64,000 nt of DNA from Candidatus Obscuribacterales bacterium (GCA_020050835.1 JAGVKB010000053.1:1-64000), one strand, 5' to 3'; positions 1 to 9,619 are shown, counted from the first letter of the stretch. Translations and numbers: made by a program. The notes: generated from the letters alone by a model not told the origin.

Positions 1-2902
1 TGCCGACCTTGGCGATGCGATCCTTGCCATCGCTGCCTTTGTACTTATAGTCTCCATCTTGAAGAACTTCTACACCGGTGCGAACTTTCTCCTTGCCGCC
101 GGCTCCGGGCGAGACGAATTGATCCGAGACGCTACCATCGCTGTTCTTCTTGCGCGTCCAGGTTTCGGTCTTTTCACCATCCTTAGTCGGTCGCACATCG
201 GTAATCGACGCGAGTTCCTTCTTGCCCTTCACATCTTCGTAAGAGAATGAGCGAGTCTTGCCATCTTTGGTGGTAACTCTGGTGATGTCTCCGTCTTTAT
301 CCAGCTCGACGGTGGAGAAGTTACCCTTTTTGATAACTGCCGATCCGTCACCCTTTTCGTAGGCGACGTCGCCGTTGGGGTAGATCTTTACTTTGTCGCC
401 TTCAGGCTTCCAGCTCTTGGTACCCTTGTCGGTCGTGTCGACTACTTCGGAAAGCTTTCCGCTGGCATCATAGCGAAACTCTCTCGATTCCTTTCCGCGA
501 GTAATCTTGGTGACACGTTCTTCACCCTTGTCGTCCTTCTGAGATTGAACCTCGGATTTATCCGGATAAATCCGGGTAATATTACGACCGTCCGAACTTA
601 CCTTCTCGTTGTATTTGTCATAGCCGGGTGTAATGACCTGCCACTGCCCAGCTGCAATGTCCTTGGAATCCTGCTGCAGGAAGTTGCCTTCAGGCGACAG
701 CTTCATGTTGCCTTTCCAGGCACCGCCATCGGAGCCGTCCGCTTTTGTTACCCGCCATTCACCTTCACCAGTCTTGGTGCGGGTCTGCTGCAGGTTGCCT
801 TTACCGTCTCGAACTTCGACCTTGGTCAGGTTGTCTTTGTCGTCATACTGGAATTTAAACTGGCGATTGGCGCCCGGACCGTAAGTGATTGATTCAATTC
901 TTCCTTGCTGGTCAAAGGTAAACTTCGACCCGCCCGGACCTTCATTAAGTTTCGAGCCGTCGGCACCGATTACGTGTTTGAAGCCTCGTACATCGGTTGC
1001 GATCGTCAAGCCCTGACTGTTGACGTCAATGTCCTTGCGCTGCTCAGACGGCTTTCCGTCTGCAGCCCATTTCCCGTCTTTATCCTTGCCCTGGCTTTCA
1101 GAGACCCAAACTCCTTTGTCATTCTTAGTCCAGACAGTTCGTTGAGTCTCGTTCTTGTTGGTATCGACAATCTGCTTTTTCTCACCGTTTTCATAACCGA
1201 TTTCAACGATCGAACCATCTTTTCTGGTTAGCTTGGAGACGGTGTTGTCGTCGTTAAGTCTTAGCCGGGTGCCATTGGCGTTTACCTTCTCATGGATTAC
1301 ACTGCCATCCAGCTTTTGAATGTCATAGCGATCCTTGTCGACTGAAACGAAGTCGCCATTTTTCTCCAATTTGAAGTCGCCGCCTACTTTGACGTTCTTC
1401 AAACCGGCCTTGAGATGCCATTCCCCGTCCTTGTCTCGGAAATAAGATCGCTTGCCGTCCTCGTCCTGCTCTGAGAACTTAGTAACCTTATTGTCCTTGT
1501 CCAGAGTTATGGTACGGAAGCCCTTTCCTTCTGGATATTGAATCTCTACGGTCTTGGTGCCGTCCTTATTGACTGTCACCTTTGGCTCGATGCGTTCGGT
1601 GCCATCGCCGTTTAGAACATGCTTGAAAGCAAGTTTGTCTTCATAGCTGTAACGTCCATTGACATTGAGCTCGAGATTTCGGCGCTCGGCAGAAGGTTTT
1701 CCATCATCCTTCCACTGACCGTCCTCGCCCTTGGTCTCGCCTTTGGAGTGCCAGACACCCTGCTCGTCCTTCGTCCAGGTAGTGCGATTCTTGCCGGATT
1801 TGTCAGTCTCTACAACCTTGCTGAGATCATTCTTGTCATACTCAGCTTCGACCTTCGATCCATCTTTCCGGTCGAGGACGGTAGCTCTTTTGCCGCTATC
1901 GTCCAACGTAACGGTAGAACCATCAGGCAGAACTCTGCCTTTGGAAATGGTGCCGTCCGTCTTGTGAATGTGCACCTCGCCATTCGGCTTCTTGTAGCTG
2001 AGCTCGTTGTTCTTACTCAGCTCGAACTGCCCGTTGACGATCGACTCCACTCCGAATCTGTCCGTCTTGATCCAACGGCCCGCCTCGTCCTTGTGGAACT
2101 TCATCTCACCCTGCTTGTCCTTGAGGGTAAACTCGACAAGCTTTCCATCCTGGTCGCGCTTAGCTTCCAAGCCGCCTTTGCCGTCCGGATAATCAACTTT
2201 CACATCCTTGGGCAAACTCTCCGGCGCATCATCCTTAGCATCAGCCTTGGCATCCGCTCTAGCTTCGGTTTTGGATTCTACTTTCTGGGCCGTCTTGTCG
2301 TTGAATTGGGCGAAGATATCTATCTCGTTGGATTTCGGACCGCTGCGTCCATAGATAGCATGCCGCTCGCCGGCGCTGTCAACCTCGCTTCGGTTCGGTC
2401 CGGCACCACCGTAAATGACATGCCTGCCGCCGGCGCTGTCTGTCTCAGCGCGAGCGGCGCCACTACGGGCCGAGCCACCATAAATAGTATGTCGTTCGCC
2501 AGCGCTGTCAACTTCATTTCTGCTGTTGACCTTAGTGAACAGCCCGCGCAGATCGGCCACTGACCCTTCGAATCGCCGAAAAGCCTGGGCGCCACCACGC
2601 TCGCTGCCACCATCTCCGGGAGCAACTCCAATCGACTCGGCAGTGAACAGCCGGGAGCCTCTCGCGAGATTTTCGAAGCGTGCATCGTTGGTGGAAAACG
2701 ATCCGCGAAACTGCGGAAGATAACCGCTGGCCGTATCCTGCGAAGGATACTTGCTCATCAGATCGCGGCGCGTATCCTCTTCTTGCCGGCTGGTTGGCCA
2801 CAGCGGCGTCTCAGTCCGGACCGGTGTCCTTTCCGGAGTGAAATCGATCGCTCTTGGCTCCGGTACGTCCGGGTTATTCTGTTTTGCTACTTCTTCTACC
2901 AT
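1..2902 (-). CDS. Asp-Gly (KDGS) repeat protein, paralogue of the 1425-aa protein; 3' end cut by window
   Basis: The reading frame opens at ATG (2900-2902) and stays open to base 1, so about 967 N-terminal residues are visible and the C-terminus is outside the window. It starts MVEEVAKQNNPDVPEP and is colinear with the protein at 5124-9401: same QDTAS and FTAES segments near residues 60-90, then module after module of DGS/DKDGK/W-rich repeats resembling YD/RHS-type beta repeats. Unlike its paralogue it carries three near-identical copies of about 21 residues (core SAGERHxIYG, near residues 130-190). No signal peptide is visible. By analogy the missing end should hold a calpain-like domain and a Pro-rich tail. 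Function is unknown; a surface or secreted repeat protein is inference. It lies 74 bp after the Pro-rich gene and may be cotranscribed with it. Confidence 0.85.
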   Translation of the reverse strand, partial: MVEEVAKQNNPDVPEPRAIDFTPERTPVRTETPLWPTSRQEEDTRRDLMSKYPSQDTASGYLPQFRGSFSTNDARFENLARGSRLFTAESIGVAPGDGGSERGGAQAFRRFEGSVADLRGLFTKVNSRNEVDSAGERHTIYGGSARSGAARAETDSAGGRHVIYGGAGPNRSEVDSAGERHAIYGRSGPKSNEIDIFAQFNDKTAQKVESKTEARADAKADAKDDAPESLPKDVKVDYPDGKGGLEAKRDQDGKLVEFTLKDKQGEMKFHKDEAGRWIKTDRFGVESIVNGQFELSKNNELSYKKPNGEVHIHKTDGTISKGRVLPDGSTVTLDDSGKRATVLDRKDGSKVEAEYDKNDLSKVVETDKSGKNRTTWTKDEQGVWHSKGETKGEDGQWKDDGKPSAERRNLELNVNGRYSYEDKLAFKHVLNGDGTERIEPKVTVNKDGTKTVEIQYPEGKGFRTITLDKDNKVTKFSEQDEDGKRSYFRDKDGEWHLKAGLKNVKVGGDFKLEKNGDFVSVDKDRYDIQKLDGSVIHEKVNANGTRLRLNDDNTVSKLTRKDGSIVEIGYENGEKKQIVDTNKNETQRTVWTKNDKGVWVSESQGKDKDGKWAADGKPSEQRKDIDVNSQGLTIATDVRGFKHVIGADGSKLNEGPGGSKFTFDQQGRIESITYGPGANRQFKFQYDDKDNLTKVEVRDGKGNLQQTRTKTGEGEWRVTKADGSDGGAWKGNMKLSPEGNFLQQDSKDIAAGQWQVITPGYDKYNEKVSSDGRNITRIYPDKSEVQSQKDDKGEERVTKITRGKESREFRYDASGKLSEVVDTTDKGTKSWKPEGDKVKIYPNGDVAYEKGDGSAVIKKGNFSTVELDKDGDITRVTTKDGKTRSFSYEDVKGKKELASITDVRPTKDGEKTETWTRKKNSDGSVSDQFVSPGAGGKEKVRTGVEVLQDGDYKYKGSDGKDRIAKVG
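2340..2520 (-). repeat. Three tandem ~21-residue coding repeats
   Basis: Three consecutive copies encode (E)xDSAG(E/G)RH(T/V/A)IYG followed by a variable Gly/Ser/Arg-rich linker. The bases run in phase, with copies beginning near 2351, 2412 and 2480. The closest paralogue (5124-9401) lacks them at the same place, so they are a lineage-specific expansion between the N-terminal region and the long repeat region. Confidence 0.7.
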
Positions 2903-2976
2903 GGGCTGCTCTCACATCAAATCGGGCGGTTATTTTTTGGTTCGTTCACAAGCAACACGGCTCGTGTGCACTATCT

Positions 2977-3729
2977 TCAGCCAGGTCCTGGACACGGTCG
3001 CGGTCCCGGAGCTGGTGGTCTCGGTCTGGGACCGGGTCCTGGTCCAGGCTGAGGCGGCCGATCGGGATTGGGATTTGGTCGCGGCGGCTCAATCGGTGGC
3101 GGCTTTGGTGGATCGATGTCGTCGATCTTGCCTGGTTCGGCTGGCTTCGGCTGAACCGGCTTGGGCTCCGGATAGTCTGGACCAGGACCTGGTCCTGGTC
3201 GTGGTCCCGGGAAGGGCGGATTGTCCGGACCCGGTCTCGGTCTTGGCCCTGGTCTTGGTCCCGGGCGTGGACCTGGTGGCACATCCGGTGCCGGCGGTGG
3301 CGGTACGTCCGGCTTGACCGGAGCCGGTGAATCGGGCTCAGGTTTGGGAGCCACCGACGGTCCCTTCTTGTACTTTTCGAGATACTTGGTGACAGCCGCC
3401 GGCTCCTCTGCCGCCGCGGCGGAAGATGAGTAGGATGGAGCACTAGATATCTCTCCTGGTTTTTCTTTTGGTTGATCTTTCGATTGTGATTTCGAATTCT
3501 CGGCGGCAGACTCTTTGGCCTGGAATAACGCCGCAAATGCATCATCCTTATCTTTCGGCAGTCCCGGGCCGGGTTTTTCGAAACGCTGTGGCAGAAGTCC
3601 GCTGTATGACGCCTCAAACAATCGTTGAGATACGCTCTCAGCAGTAAACGGCACCGAGCGCACCGGCGATTCCGAGACGTCTTGATCTACCGCACGCTGC
3701 GGTGCGGAATTCTGAACAGTTGTTTCCAT
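2977..3729 (-). CDS. Pro-rich C-terminal-tail protein with FTAES motif
   Basis: About 250 residues. The ATG at 3727-3729 (METTVQNS) is preferred because AGGATAG lies just upstream; the frame also opens 20 codons earlier. The N-terminal third contains PFTAESVSQRLFEASYSGLLPQRF, sharing the FTAES element with both large repeat proteins. The middle is Lys/Ser-rich and probably disordered. The last ~110 residues are almost wholly Pro/Gly/Arg/Asp and include PGKIDDIDPPKPP, nearly the same as PGKIDDINPPKPP in the tail of the 1425-aa protein. It therefore looks like a large-family protein without the repeat and protease regions. No enzyme motif or signal peptide is seen. An 11-bp direct repeat site lies about 170 bp upstream. 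Confidence 0.75.
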   Translation of the reverse strand: METTVQNSAPQRAVDQDVSESPVRSVPFTAESVSQRLFEASYSGLLPQRFEKPGPGLPKDKDDAFAALFQAKESAAENSKSQSKDQPKEKPGEISSAPSYSSSAAAAEEPAAVTKYLEKYKKGPSVAPKPEPDSPAPVKPDVPPPPAPDVPPGPRPGPRPGPRPRPGPDNPPFPGPRPGPGPGPDYPEPKPVQPKPAEPGKIDDIDPPKPPPIEPPRPNPNPDRPPQPGPGPGPRPRPPAPGPRPCPGPG

Positions 3730-4082
3730 TCTATCCTGGGGCGAAATTGGGGCAACTAAATTTGAGCGATCTCCCGTGCTTGTAAGCACTCCAGCCGCCA
3801 GCCCTTAGTTTGCGAATTGGGATAGTAATTTCAAATGGATTGGGGAATCCATCTGAATACTTTATTTTGAGGCAATTAGAGTTTACGAGGCCTTTGTGAA
3901 AGTTTTGTGACACTTGGCAAGTCCGGCAAAAATACTTGAAACCCAGCCAGATTCTCGGCTTGCCAATCGAACGAAAGTAGCATTCCGCACCATTGGCGGT
4001 ACCGTTCCAAAGCACCAACCGGCTACCAGGGCGGTTGCCGGTTATCTTCTCAATATACTTAGCCAGTGCGAAGTTTGTTACG
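3730..4082. other. Intergenic region upstream of the Pro-rich gene
   Basis: No convincing gene in this 353-bp stretch; its short frames lack ribosome sites and family-like sequence. It contains the two-unit 11-bp direct repeat at 3896-3917 and presumably the promoter of the minus-strand Pro-rich gene. Confidence 0.5.
3896..3917 (-). promoter_or_regulatory. Two-unit 11-bp direct repeat (Pho-box-like)
   Basis: On the plus strand the units GTGAAAGTTTT and GTGACACTTGG follow one another with an exact 11-bp period. Read toward the minus-strand gene this is TGTCAC-N5-TTTCAC. It lies 167-188 bp before the ATG at 3729. The same pattern recurs at 9528, 9750 and 23930. Tandem repeats of one helical turn are the classic binding geometry of OmpR/PhoB-family response regulators; the identity of the binder here is inference. 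Confidence 0.55.
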
Positions 4083-4937
4083 CTACTTCTTCTTCATCGC
4101 CGGGGGCGATGGCACATCGGTCCATTTGATCTGGTGAAATGAATCAGTCAGCGCCTTTTTCTGTGCATCGAATTCCTTATTTGGGCCCTCGAACCAGAGC
4201 AACTCGATCTGCTGTTTGGCCTTGTCGGGATTAGCGATCATTACATGAACTTTTTTGTCTTGATCGTTGAATTTAAAATCACCGACGATCACCCGCTTAC
4301 CACCGACATCTTCGGTGCGTAGCGACAACTGTTTGAAGTTGCCGTTACCAGCCCAGCGGCCGGGAGCCATCGTCGGAATGAGATCCAAAATCTCCTGCTC
4401 CTTCAGCTCGTGCGGAGGCTTCTTCATGATGTCATTGATTTTTTTTGTGTCGTCATCTGTAGCGGCATAATCGTTGCGCTTCCAGTAGCAGACCTTCAAG
4501 TCTTTATTGGCGCCGGAAGGAAACTCCATGTAATTGTCTTCCTTTTCTGCGGCTCCTTTCGTGAAACCCTTCGGCAGCTTCAGCTGCTCGACACCACCCT
4601 CCTTTTCGACCTTGACCGAATCGTCTTCTTTATCTTTTCCATCATCTTTTTTGACGTCCGGCTTGTCCTTCTTGAACAATCTGTCCAGCAGAGGCCGCCT
4701 CCGGCGATCGGTTTCGTCTTCCTTGTCTTTACTCTTGTCCGGAGTGCGATCGGCGGAATTGGTACTTCTATCTTTACTGGCGTGCTCACCGGCCCTTACA
4801 CCGCGATCTCCGCTTATTGCAAGCGCATCGTGCAGCAGCCGCTGGCGCGAATTCTCTTGTTCTGCGACGGCGCCGCCTTGATGGTGGACAGCATTTTCTT
4901 CGATCGGATGGGATGGTGCACGATCTGTATAAACCAC
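4083..4937 (-). CDS. Uncharacterised protein, paralogue of the gene at 22667-23806
   Basis: A GTG at 4935-4937 is preceded by GAGGA at ideal spacing and gives MVYTDRAPSHPIEEN, 284 residues; the frame extends upstream to a TTG at 5057 without a better start. The N-terminal half is charged and disordered (DKSKDKEDE, KKDDGKDKEDD). The C-terminal ~150 residues look folded: KICYWKR-like strand, a helical stretch ending in LKEQEILDLIP, then EDVGGKRVIVGDFKFNDQDKKVHVMIANPDKAKQQIELLWFEG. This block matches EEIGGKRVLVTESKV...TTVYANPDAAKSTIDVISFEA in the protein at 22667-23806, so both share an unnamed C-terminal domain. It lies directly downstream of the 1425-aa gene. Function unknown. Confidence 0.75.
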   Translation of the reverse strand: MVYTDRAPSHPIEENAVHHQGGAVAEQENSRQRLLHDALAISGDRGVRAGEHASKDRSTNSADRTPDKSKDKEDETDRRRRPLLDRLFKKDKPDVKKDDGKDKEDDSVKVEKEGGVEQLKLPKGFTKGAAEKEDNYMEFPSGANKDLKVCYWKRNDYAATDDDTKKINDIMKKPPHELKEQEILDLIPTMAPGRWAGNGNFKQLSLRTEDVGGKRVIVGDFKFNDQDKKVHVMIANPDKAKQQIELLWFEGPNKEFDAQKKALTDSFHQIKWTDVPSPPAMKKK

Positions 4938-5123
4938 TTTTGAGTTCCTCTCCAAGGCGATTGACTGAACTTGTTCTACACTTTCGGTGTAGCTAGATGT
5001 TGACAGACATTTGTTACAAGAATGTTGAAACCGAGAGTTTTTTGTGTACACCTCCAACTTAATTTGAGATTGAGCCTGAGCGTTCCAAACCGACAGCCTG
5101 TAGTCGGTGCCGGCTGAGACTGA

Positions 5124-8100
5124 TTACCAGCGTCTAGACCTTCCGCTAAAGAAGCGACGGCGACCGCCTCTCGATGGTCCAGCTGAACCGGCACCCGGCC
5201 CGGGAGAGCCGATATCATCCTCGTCATTGTCGCGCGGCTTGGATGGCGGCTCCGGCGGTTTCGGTGGTTTCGGCGGATTGATGTCGTCAATCTTGCCGGG
5301 ATCATACGGCTTGGGTGGATTCACCGGATTTACCGGTCGCGGCTCCGGCTCATACTGCCGAGGCTGATATGGATTGTATGGGCGTGGACGATCCGGACCA
5401 TTGGGAGCATTCGGTCTGACTGGAACGTTTGGATTGACCGGACCGACCGGCGTGTCGTTGTTGACTCGCACCTGCCCGCCTGGCTTGTACTGCTCCCTGG
5501 TTTGCTTCACATCCCAGGCTTTGAGATCGGTCAGTTTGCCGACAACCTGGTCATTCTTTGGACCCCACTGGTTGTCGCTGACGATCTGCCATTGTCCATC
5601 GTTCTTAACGAGCTTGACGGCAAACATGTGACCGGGTCCAACTACCAGAGCTCCGCCATTTTCAAGCAACTGCTTTTGTAGCGCTTTGTCGGTTAGGCGG
5701 CTGATGTCACCTTGAGCGATGCTGTTGTCCGAAACTCTGACGCAAGCCGGTGTTTGCTCACCGGTAGCCATGTACATGAGTTCGTTGATACCGTAGTACC
5801 AGCCGTCTTTGGCATTACCGGAAGGAGAGGGGAAGCTCTCCCAGGTGCCACCACTGAGCGCGTTGTGACTGTTACGACCGCCCATAAAACCGATCGCATT
5901 GTCCAGAATGTATCCGACCGGGCTGCTCGGCATAGTTCCGGTTCCACCCTGCCAATGCGGCTCGTTCGGTTTGTCGAGCGACCAGTTTGCATTGGCGGCA
6001 TCGAGCTGGAGCATGTTCTTGGGCAGATCAAAGCGCTTGGGTGCGTCCAGATCACCGCTGCGGCGATCCAAACCGTTATTGCTCTTCAGTCCGCCGTGCA
6101 CCGCATTGAAGCCTCCGGTCAAGCTAATCTCCTTCAGCATGCGAGCCATGGCATCCGGATTTTTAGTCATGCCCATCAGGTTTCTGTTGCACATTTCCCA
6201 ACAGTTGCCGACGTCCTGGCTGCCCTGAGTGGTATCAGCGGCGATGTACATGAAGTTCTCGACGAGTTTGGCCCTCGTCTTTTGATCGTAGGTAGCAGCG
6301 GACGGATTTTGCTCCATCATCTCGGCCAGGTGATCGTAGGTCTTGGCGAGCTTCTGCTCCCAGCCCTCGGTCGCCTTATCCTTGTCGATGCCGGCAGCGG
6401 TCATCGCCTCGACCCTGTCTTGAGCGCGCTTTTCGAGCGTCTTCATGAAGTTATCGAGACGAGCCTTGCGTGCATCGTCGAGATGAGTATCCATCGCTTC
6501 TTTCAAGCGATCTCTAGCTTCATCTACCGAAGCGGAGAAACCACCCTCGGTGCCGTCTTTGCCGACCTTAGAGACACGATCTTTGCCGTCGTTGCCTTTG
6601 TACTTGTAATCTCCGTCCTGAAGTACTTCAACTCCGGTCCTGACTTTCTCCTTGCCGCCGACTCCGGGCGAGACGAACTGATCGCTTACGCTGCCGTCGC
6701 CATTCAGTTTGCGGGTCCAGACTTCGGATTTCTCGCCATCTTTGGTCGGGCGGGTATCGGTTATCTTTACTAACTCTTTCTTGTCTTTGACATTGTCGTA
6801 TTCGAAGCTGCGCGACTTGCCATCCTTGGTAGTGACCTTACGGACATCACCATCCTTGTCCAGCTCGACCGTCGAGAAATCGCCTTTCTTAATGACGGCT
6901 GAGCCGTCATTCTTTTCGTAAGCGACATCACCATTTTGATAGACCTTTACCTTGTCTCCTTCGGGCTTCCAGGAATTGGTGCCCTTAGCGGTGGTATCGA
7001 CGACTTCGTTCAACTTGCCGTTGCCGTCATAGCGAAATTCGCGTGATTCCTTACCGCGGGTGATCTTAGTGACCCTTTCGTCACCATTGGCTAATTTTTC
7101 CGACTGAACTTCGGACTTGTCGGCGTAAGTTCGGGTGACTCGATTGCCGTCGGTGCGCTCGGTGTACTTGTCATAACCGGGAGTGATCACTTGCCAGTTG
7201 CCAGACTCCCGGTCTTTCTTGGAGTCTTGTTGCATGAAGTTGCCTTCCGGAGACAGCTTCATCTTGCCGTCCCAGGTTCCGCCATCACTGCCGTCGGCCT
7301 TGGTTACCTTCCATTTGTCTTCGCCGACGCGACTGCGGCTTTCTAGCAGCTTGCCTGTACGATCGTTGATATCGACTTTGCTGATGTTGTCGCTGGCGTC
7401 ATATTGAAACTTGAATTGACGGTTCGCTCCCGGACCATAGGTAATCGACTCGATCCGTCCCTTGTCGTCAAAGGTGAATTTGGAGCCGTTTGCCCCTTCA
7501 TTCATTTTAGAGCCGTCGGCGCCGGTAACATGCTTGAAGCCACGGACATCAGTAGCGATCGTCAATCCCTGCTGATTGACCTCCACGTCCTTGCGCTCAG
7601 TCGACGGCTTGCCGTCGCCTACCCACTTTCCGTCTTTGTCCTTGACTTGACCTTCCGAAGACCACGTACCTTTATCGTTCTTACTCCAGATGGTGCGGGC
7701 CGACTCATCTTTATTAGTATCTACGACCTGCTTCTTCTCGCCATTTTCGTAATTGACATCAACAACCGAGCCATCCTTTCTGGACACTTTGGAGATCGAG
7801 TTGTCGTCGTTGAAGCGGATGCGAGAGCCGTTGCCGTTTACCTTTTCGTGAATCACCGAGCCGTCGAGCCGCTGGATATCATATCGGTCGCCGTCGCGCG
7901 AAACGAAGTCTCCATTCTTTTCCAGTTTGAAATCACCGCCGACCTTGACGTTCTTCAGACCGGCCTTCATGTGCCAGTCGCCTTGCTTGTCTTTGAAGTA
8001 AGACCGGCTCCCGTCTTCATCTTTCTCGGTGAACTTGGTAAGTTTGTTGTCCTTATCGAGCGTGAGCGTGCGGAATCCTTTACCATCCGGATATTGAATC

Positions 8101-9401
8101 TCGACCGTCTTGGTGCCATCTTTATTAGCCGTCAATTTCGGCTCGATCCGCTCCGAACCGTCGCCGTTAATTACATGCTTGAACTCTAGCTTGTCCTCAT
8201 ACGAGTACTTGCCGTTGACATTGAGTTCGAGATTTCGGCGCTCTCCATTAGGAGCCTTGCCATCATCGGCCCATTTGCCCTCTTTATCTTTCGACTCGCT
8301 CTTGCCGGTCCAGAGCCCTTCTTTGTCTTTGCTCCAGGTGGTACGTTGATTGCCATCTTTGCTGGTCTCAACAACTTTAGTCAGATCATTCTTGTCGTAA
8401 GTGGCCTCTACTTTCGAGCCGTCCTTGCGATTGAGCGCGGTCGCTTTCTTGCCGCTGTCGTCGAGATCGACGGTTGAGCCATCCGACAGTTCACGGCCTT
8501 TGGCTACGCTGCCATCGGCTTTATGGACTTGCACCTCGCCATTGGGCTTCTTGTAGACGAGCTCATTGCCGTTGCGAAGGTCGAACTTACCGTTGACTAT
8601 CGACTCGACTCCGAATCGGTCCGTCTTGATCCAGCGTCCCATGTCGTCTTTATAGAAGTTGGCTTCACCGTGCTCATCCTTGAGATTGAACTCAGTGAGA
8701 TTGCCATCCTTATCAACTTTGGCATCGAGTGACTTCTTGCCGCCAGGATAGTCAAGCTTAATATTTTTCGGCTCTGCAGCTGGCTTATCTGTTTTGTTGT
8801 CAGATTCAGTTACATCGCCCTTGGTTTCAGCCTTCGGCTTCGTTTCGTCAGTCTTCTCTTTCGGATCTGCCGCTCCAGGCTTGATCTTGTCAAACAGGTT
8901 GCGAAGCTGATCTTCGGCTCCCTCCTGACCTTTTGCCGGCTGGGATTTTGTCTTGTCTGCCCCGCTGGGAATCTCAGAAAGCATGTCAGCCAGCGAACCG
9001 AGATTAGCCGATTGGGCAGGCGGCGCGTCATTAGCCAATGCTCTGAGCTGCGAGGACTGCAGACGGCGAGCACCCAAATTCGCAACGTCAGGACTATCGC
9101 TCGCTCCCCCTTTACCGACATTACTGCTCAAGCCTAGAGATTCAGCCGTAAACATCTGAGAACCTTTGAGAAGCCCTTCGAATCTGGCATCAGCGGAGCC
9201 GAACTTGCCACGAAATGCCGGCAAAAAAGGACTGGCAGTATCTTGCGTCGGATACCGGCTCATGATGTCCCGGCGATTGTCTTCTTCGCTTCGATTTACC
9301 GGCCACGCTGGTGTCTCGGGGCGAGGCGCTTCCGGCGTGTAGTTCAAGTTGCGAACTTCTGAGGCATCATTTTCTTGCTGTCTGGGTAGCTCTTGTACCA
9401 T
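5124..9401 (-). CDS. Asp-Gly repeat protein with C-terminal calpain/papain-like cysteine protease domain
   Basis: 1425 residues; ATG preceded by GGAAGG. Order: N-terminal region with FTAES (1-100); Lys/Asp/Pro linker (to ~210); long KDGS/DKDGK/W repeat region (about 214-950) with at least two copies of a ~250-residue super-repeat; helical, charged segment (about 955-1055); a compact domain with QGSQDVGNCWEMCN (Cys1067), GPGHMFAVKL (His1258) and VSDNQWG (Asn1277); Pro-rich tail (about 1316-1400) and a basic end GRRRFFSGRSRRW. The Gly-x-Cys-Trp, Gly-His-x-(Phe/Tyr) and Asn-x-Trp-Gly motifs in this order match the catalytic Cys-His-Asn of calpain-type peptidases. Protease activity is inference. 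No signal peptide is visible, so its export route, if any, is unknown. The overall plan (long repeat stalk plus a single enzyme tip) resembles RHS-type effectors. Confidence 0.85.
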   Translation of the reverse strand: MVQELPRQQENDASEVRNLNYTPEAPRPETPAWPVNRSEEDNRRDIMSRYPTQDTASPFLPAFRGKFGSADARFEGLLKGSQMFTAESLGLSSNVGKGGASDSPDVANLGARRLQSSQLRALANDAPPAQSANLGSLADMLSEIPSGADKTKSQPAKGQEGAEDQLRNLFDKIKPGAADPKEKTDETKPKAETKGDVTESDNKTDKPAAEPKNIKLDYPGGKKSLDAKVDKDGNLTEFNLKDEHGEANFYKDDMGRWIKTDRFGVESIVNGKFDLRNGNELVYKKPNGEVQVHKADGSVAKGRELSDGSTVDLDDSGKKATALNRKDGSKVEATYDKNDLTKVVETSKDGNQRTTWSKDKEGLWTGKSESKDKEGKWADDGKAPNGERRNLELNVNGKYSYEDKLEFKHVINGDGSERIEPKLTANKDGTKTVEIQYPDGKGFRTLTLDKDNKLTKFTEKDEDGSRSYFKDKQGDWHMKAGLKNVKVGGDFKLEKNGDFVSRDGDRYDIQRLDGSVIHEKVNGNGSRIRFNDDNSISKVSRKDGSVVDVNYENGEKKQVVDTNKDESARTIWSKNDKGTWSSEGQVKDKDGKWVGDGKPSTERKDVEVNQQGLTIATDVRGFKHVTGADGSKMNEGANGSKFTFDDKGRIESITYGPGANRQFKFQYDASDNISKVDINDRTGKLLESRSRVGEDKWKVTKADGSDGGTWDGKMKLSPEGNFMQQDSKKDRESGNWQVITPGYDKYTERTDGNRVTRTYADKSEVQSEKLANGDERVTKITRGKESREFRYDGNGKLNEVVDTTAKGTNSWKPEGDKVKVYQNGDVAYEKNDGSAVIKKGDFSTVELDKDGDVRKVTTKDGKSRSFEYDNVKDKKELVKITDTRPTKDGEKSEVWTRKLNGDGSVSDQFVSPGVGGKEKVRTGVEVLQDGDYKYKGNDGKDRVSKVGKDGTEGGFSASVDEARDRLKEAMDTHLDDARKARLDNFMKTLEKRAQDRVEAMTAAGIDKDKATEGWEQKLAKTYDHLAEMMEQNPSAATYDQKTRAKLVENFMYIAADTTQGSQDVGNCWEMCNRNLMGMTKNPDAMARMLKEISLTGGFNAVHGGLKSNNGLDRRSGDLDAPKRFDLPKNMLQLDAANANWSLDKPNEPHWQGGTGTMPSSPVGYILDNAIGFMGGRNSHNALSGGTWESFPSPSGNAKDGWYYGINELMYMATGEQTPACVRVSDNSIAQGDISRLTDKALQKQLLENGGALVVGPGHMFAVKLVKNDGQWQIVSDNQWGPKNDQVVGKLTDLKAWDVKQTREQYKPGGQVRVNNDTPVGPVNPNVPVRPNAPNGPDRPRPYNPYQPRQYEPEPRPVNPVNPPKPYDPGKIDDINPPKPPKPPEPPSKPRDNDEDDIGSPGPGAGSAGPSRGGRRRFFSGRSRRW

Positions 9402-9527
9402 GAATACCTTCCCACATTTAGTAATTACCGAGGGGCAGCTGAAGGGATGGTGGCGCCTGAAAACAGGTCGGCCTTACAGCTTGGAGAAATCGATTGACGC
9501 AGGCACGCATTAGATTAGGAAATAGCT

Positions 9528-9549
9528 GTGAAATTTCCGTGACATCCAG
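9528..9549 (-). promoter_or_regulatory. Two-unit 11-bp direct repeat (Pho-box-like), proximal
   Basis: Units GTGAAATTTCC and GTGACATCCAG, exact 11-bp period, 127-148 bp before the ATG of the 1425-aa protein. Toward the gene it reads TGTCAC-N5-TTTCAC, the same as the site at 3896. The distance to the start codon is similar to that of the five-unit array at 23930. Confidence 0.55.
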
Positions 9550-9588
9550 ATTGCTCTCACTTGAGCCGCAAGCTTTTGCAACGAAAAC

Positions 9589-9619
9589 GAGAGCAAGGGT
9601 CCGAATCGGTCTTGCTCTC
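9589..9619 (-). terminator. Hairpin, probable terminator of the nadCAB transcript
   Basis: GAGAGCAAG (9589-9597) pairs perfectly with CTTGCTCTC (9611-9619) around a 13-nt loop. On the minus strand the stem is followed by GTTTTCGTT, a short U-rich run. It lies about 205 bp after the nadB stop, which is far for an intrinsic terminator. A third copy, TTGCTCTC at 9551-9558, could form a competing stem. Confidence 0.4.

Noticed and set aside
1006-1218. Many medium-length frames opposite the repeat genes (1-9401)
   Set aside because: They are shadows caused by the biased codon use of the Lys/Asp/Gly repeat sequences on the coding strand.
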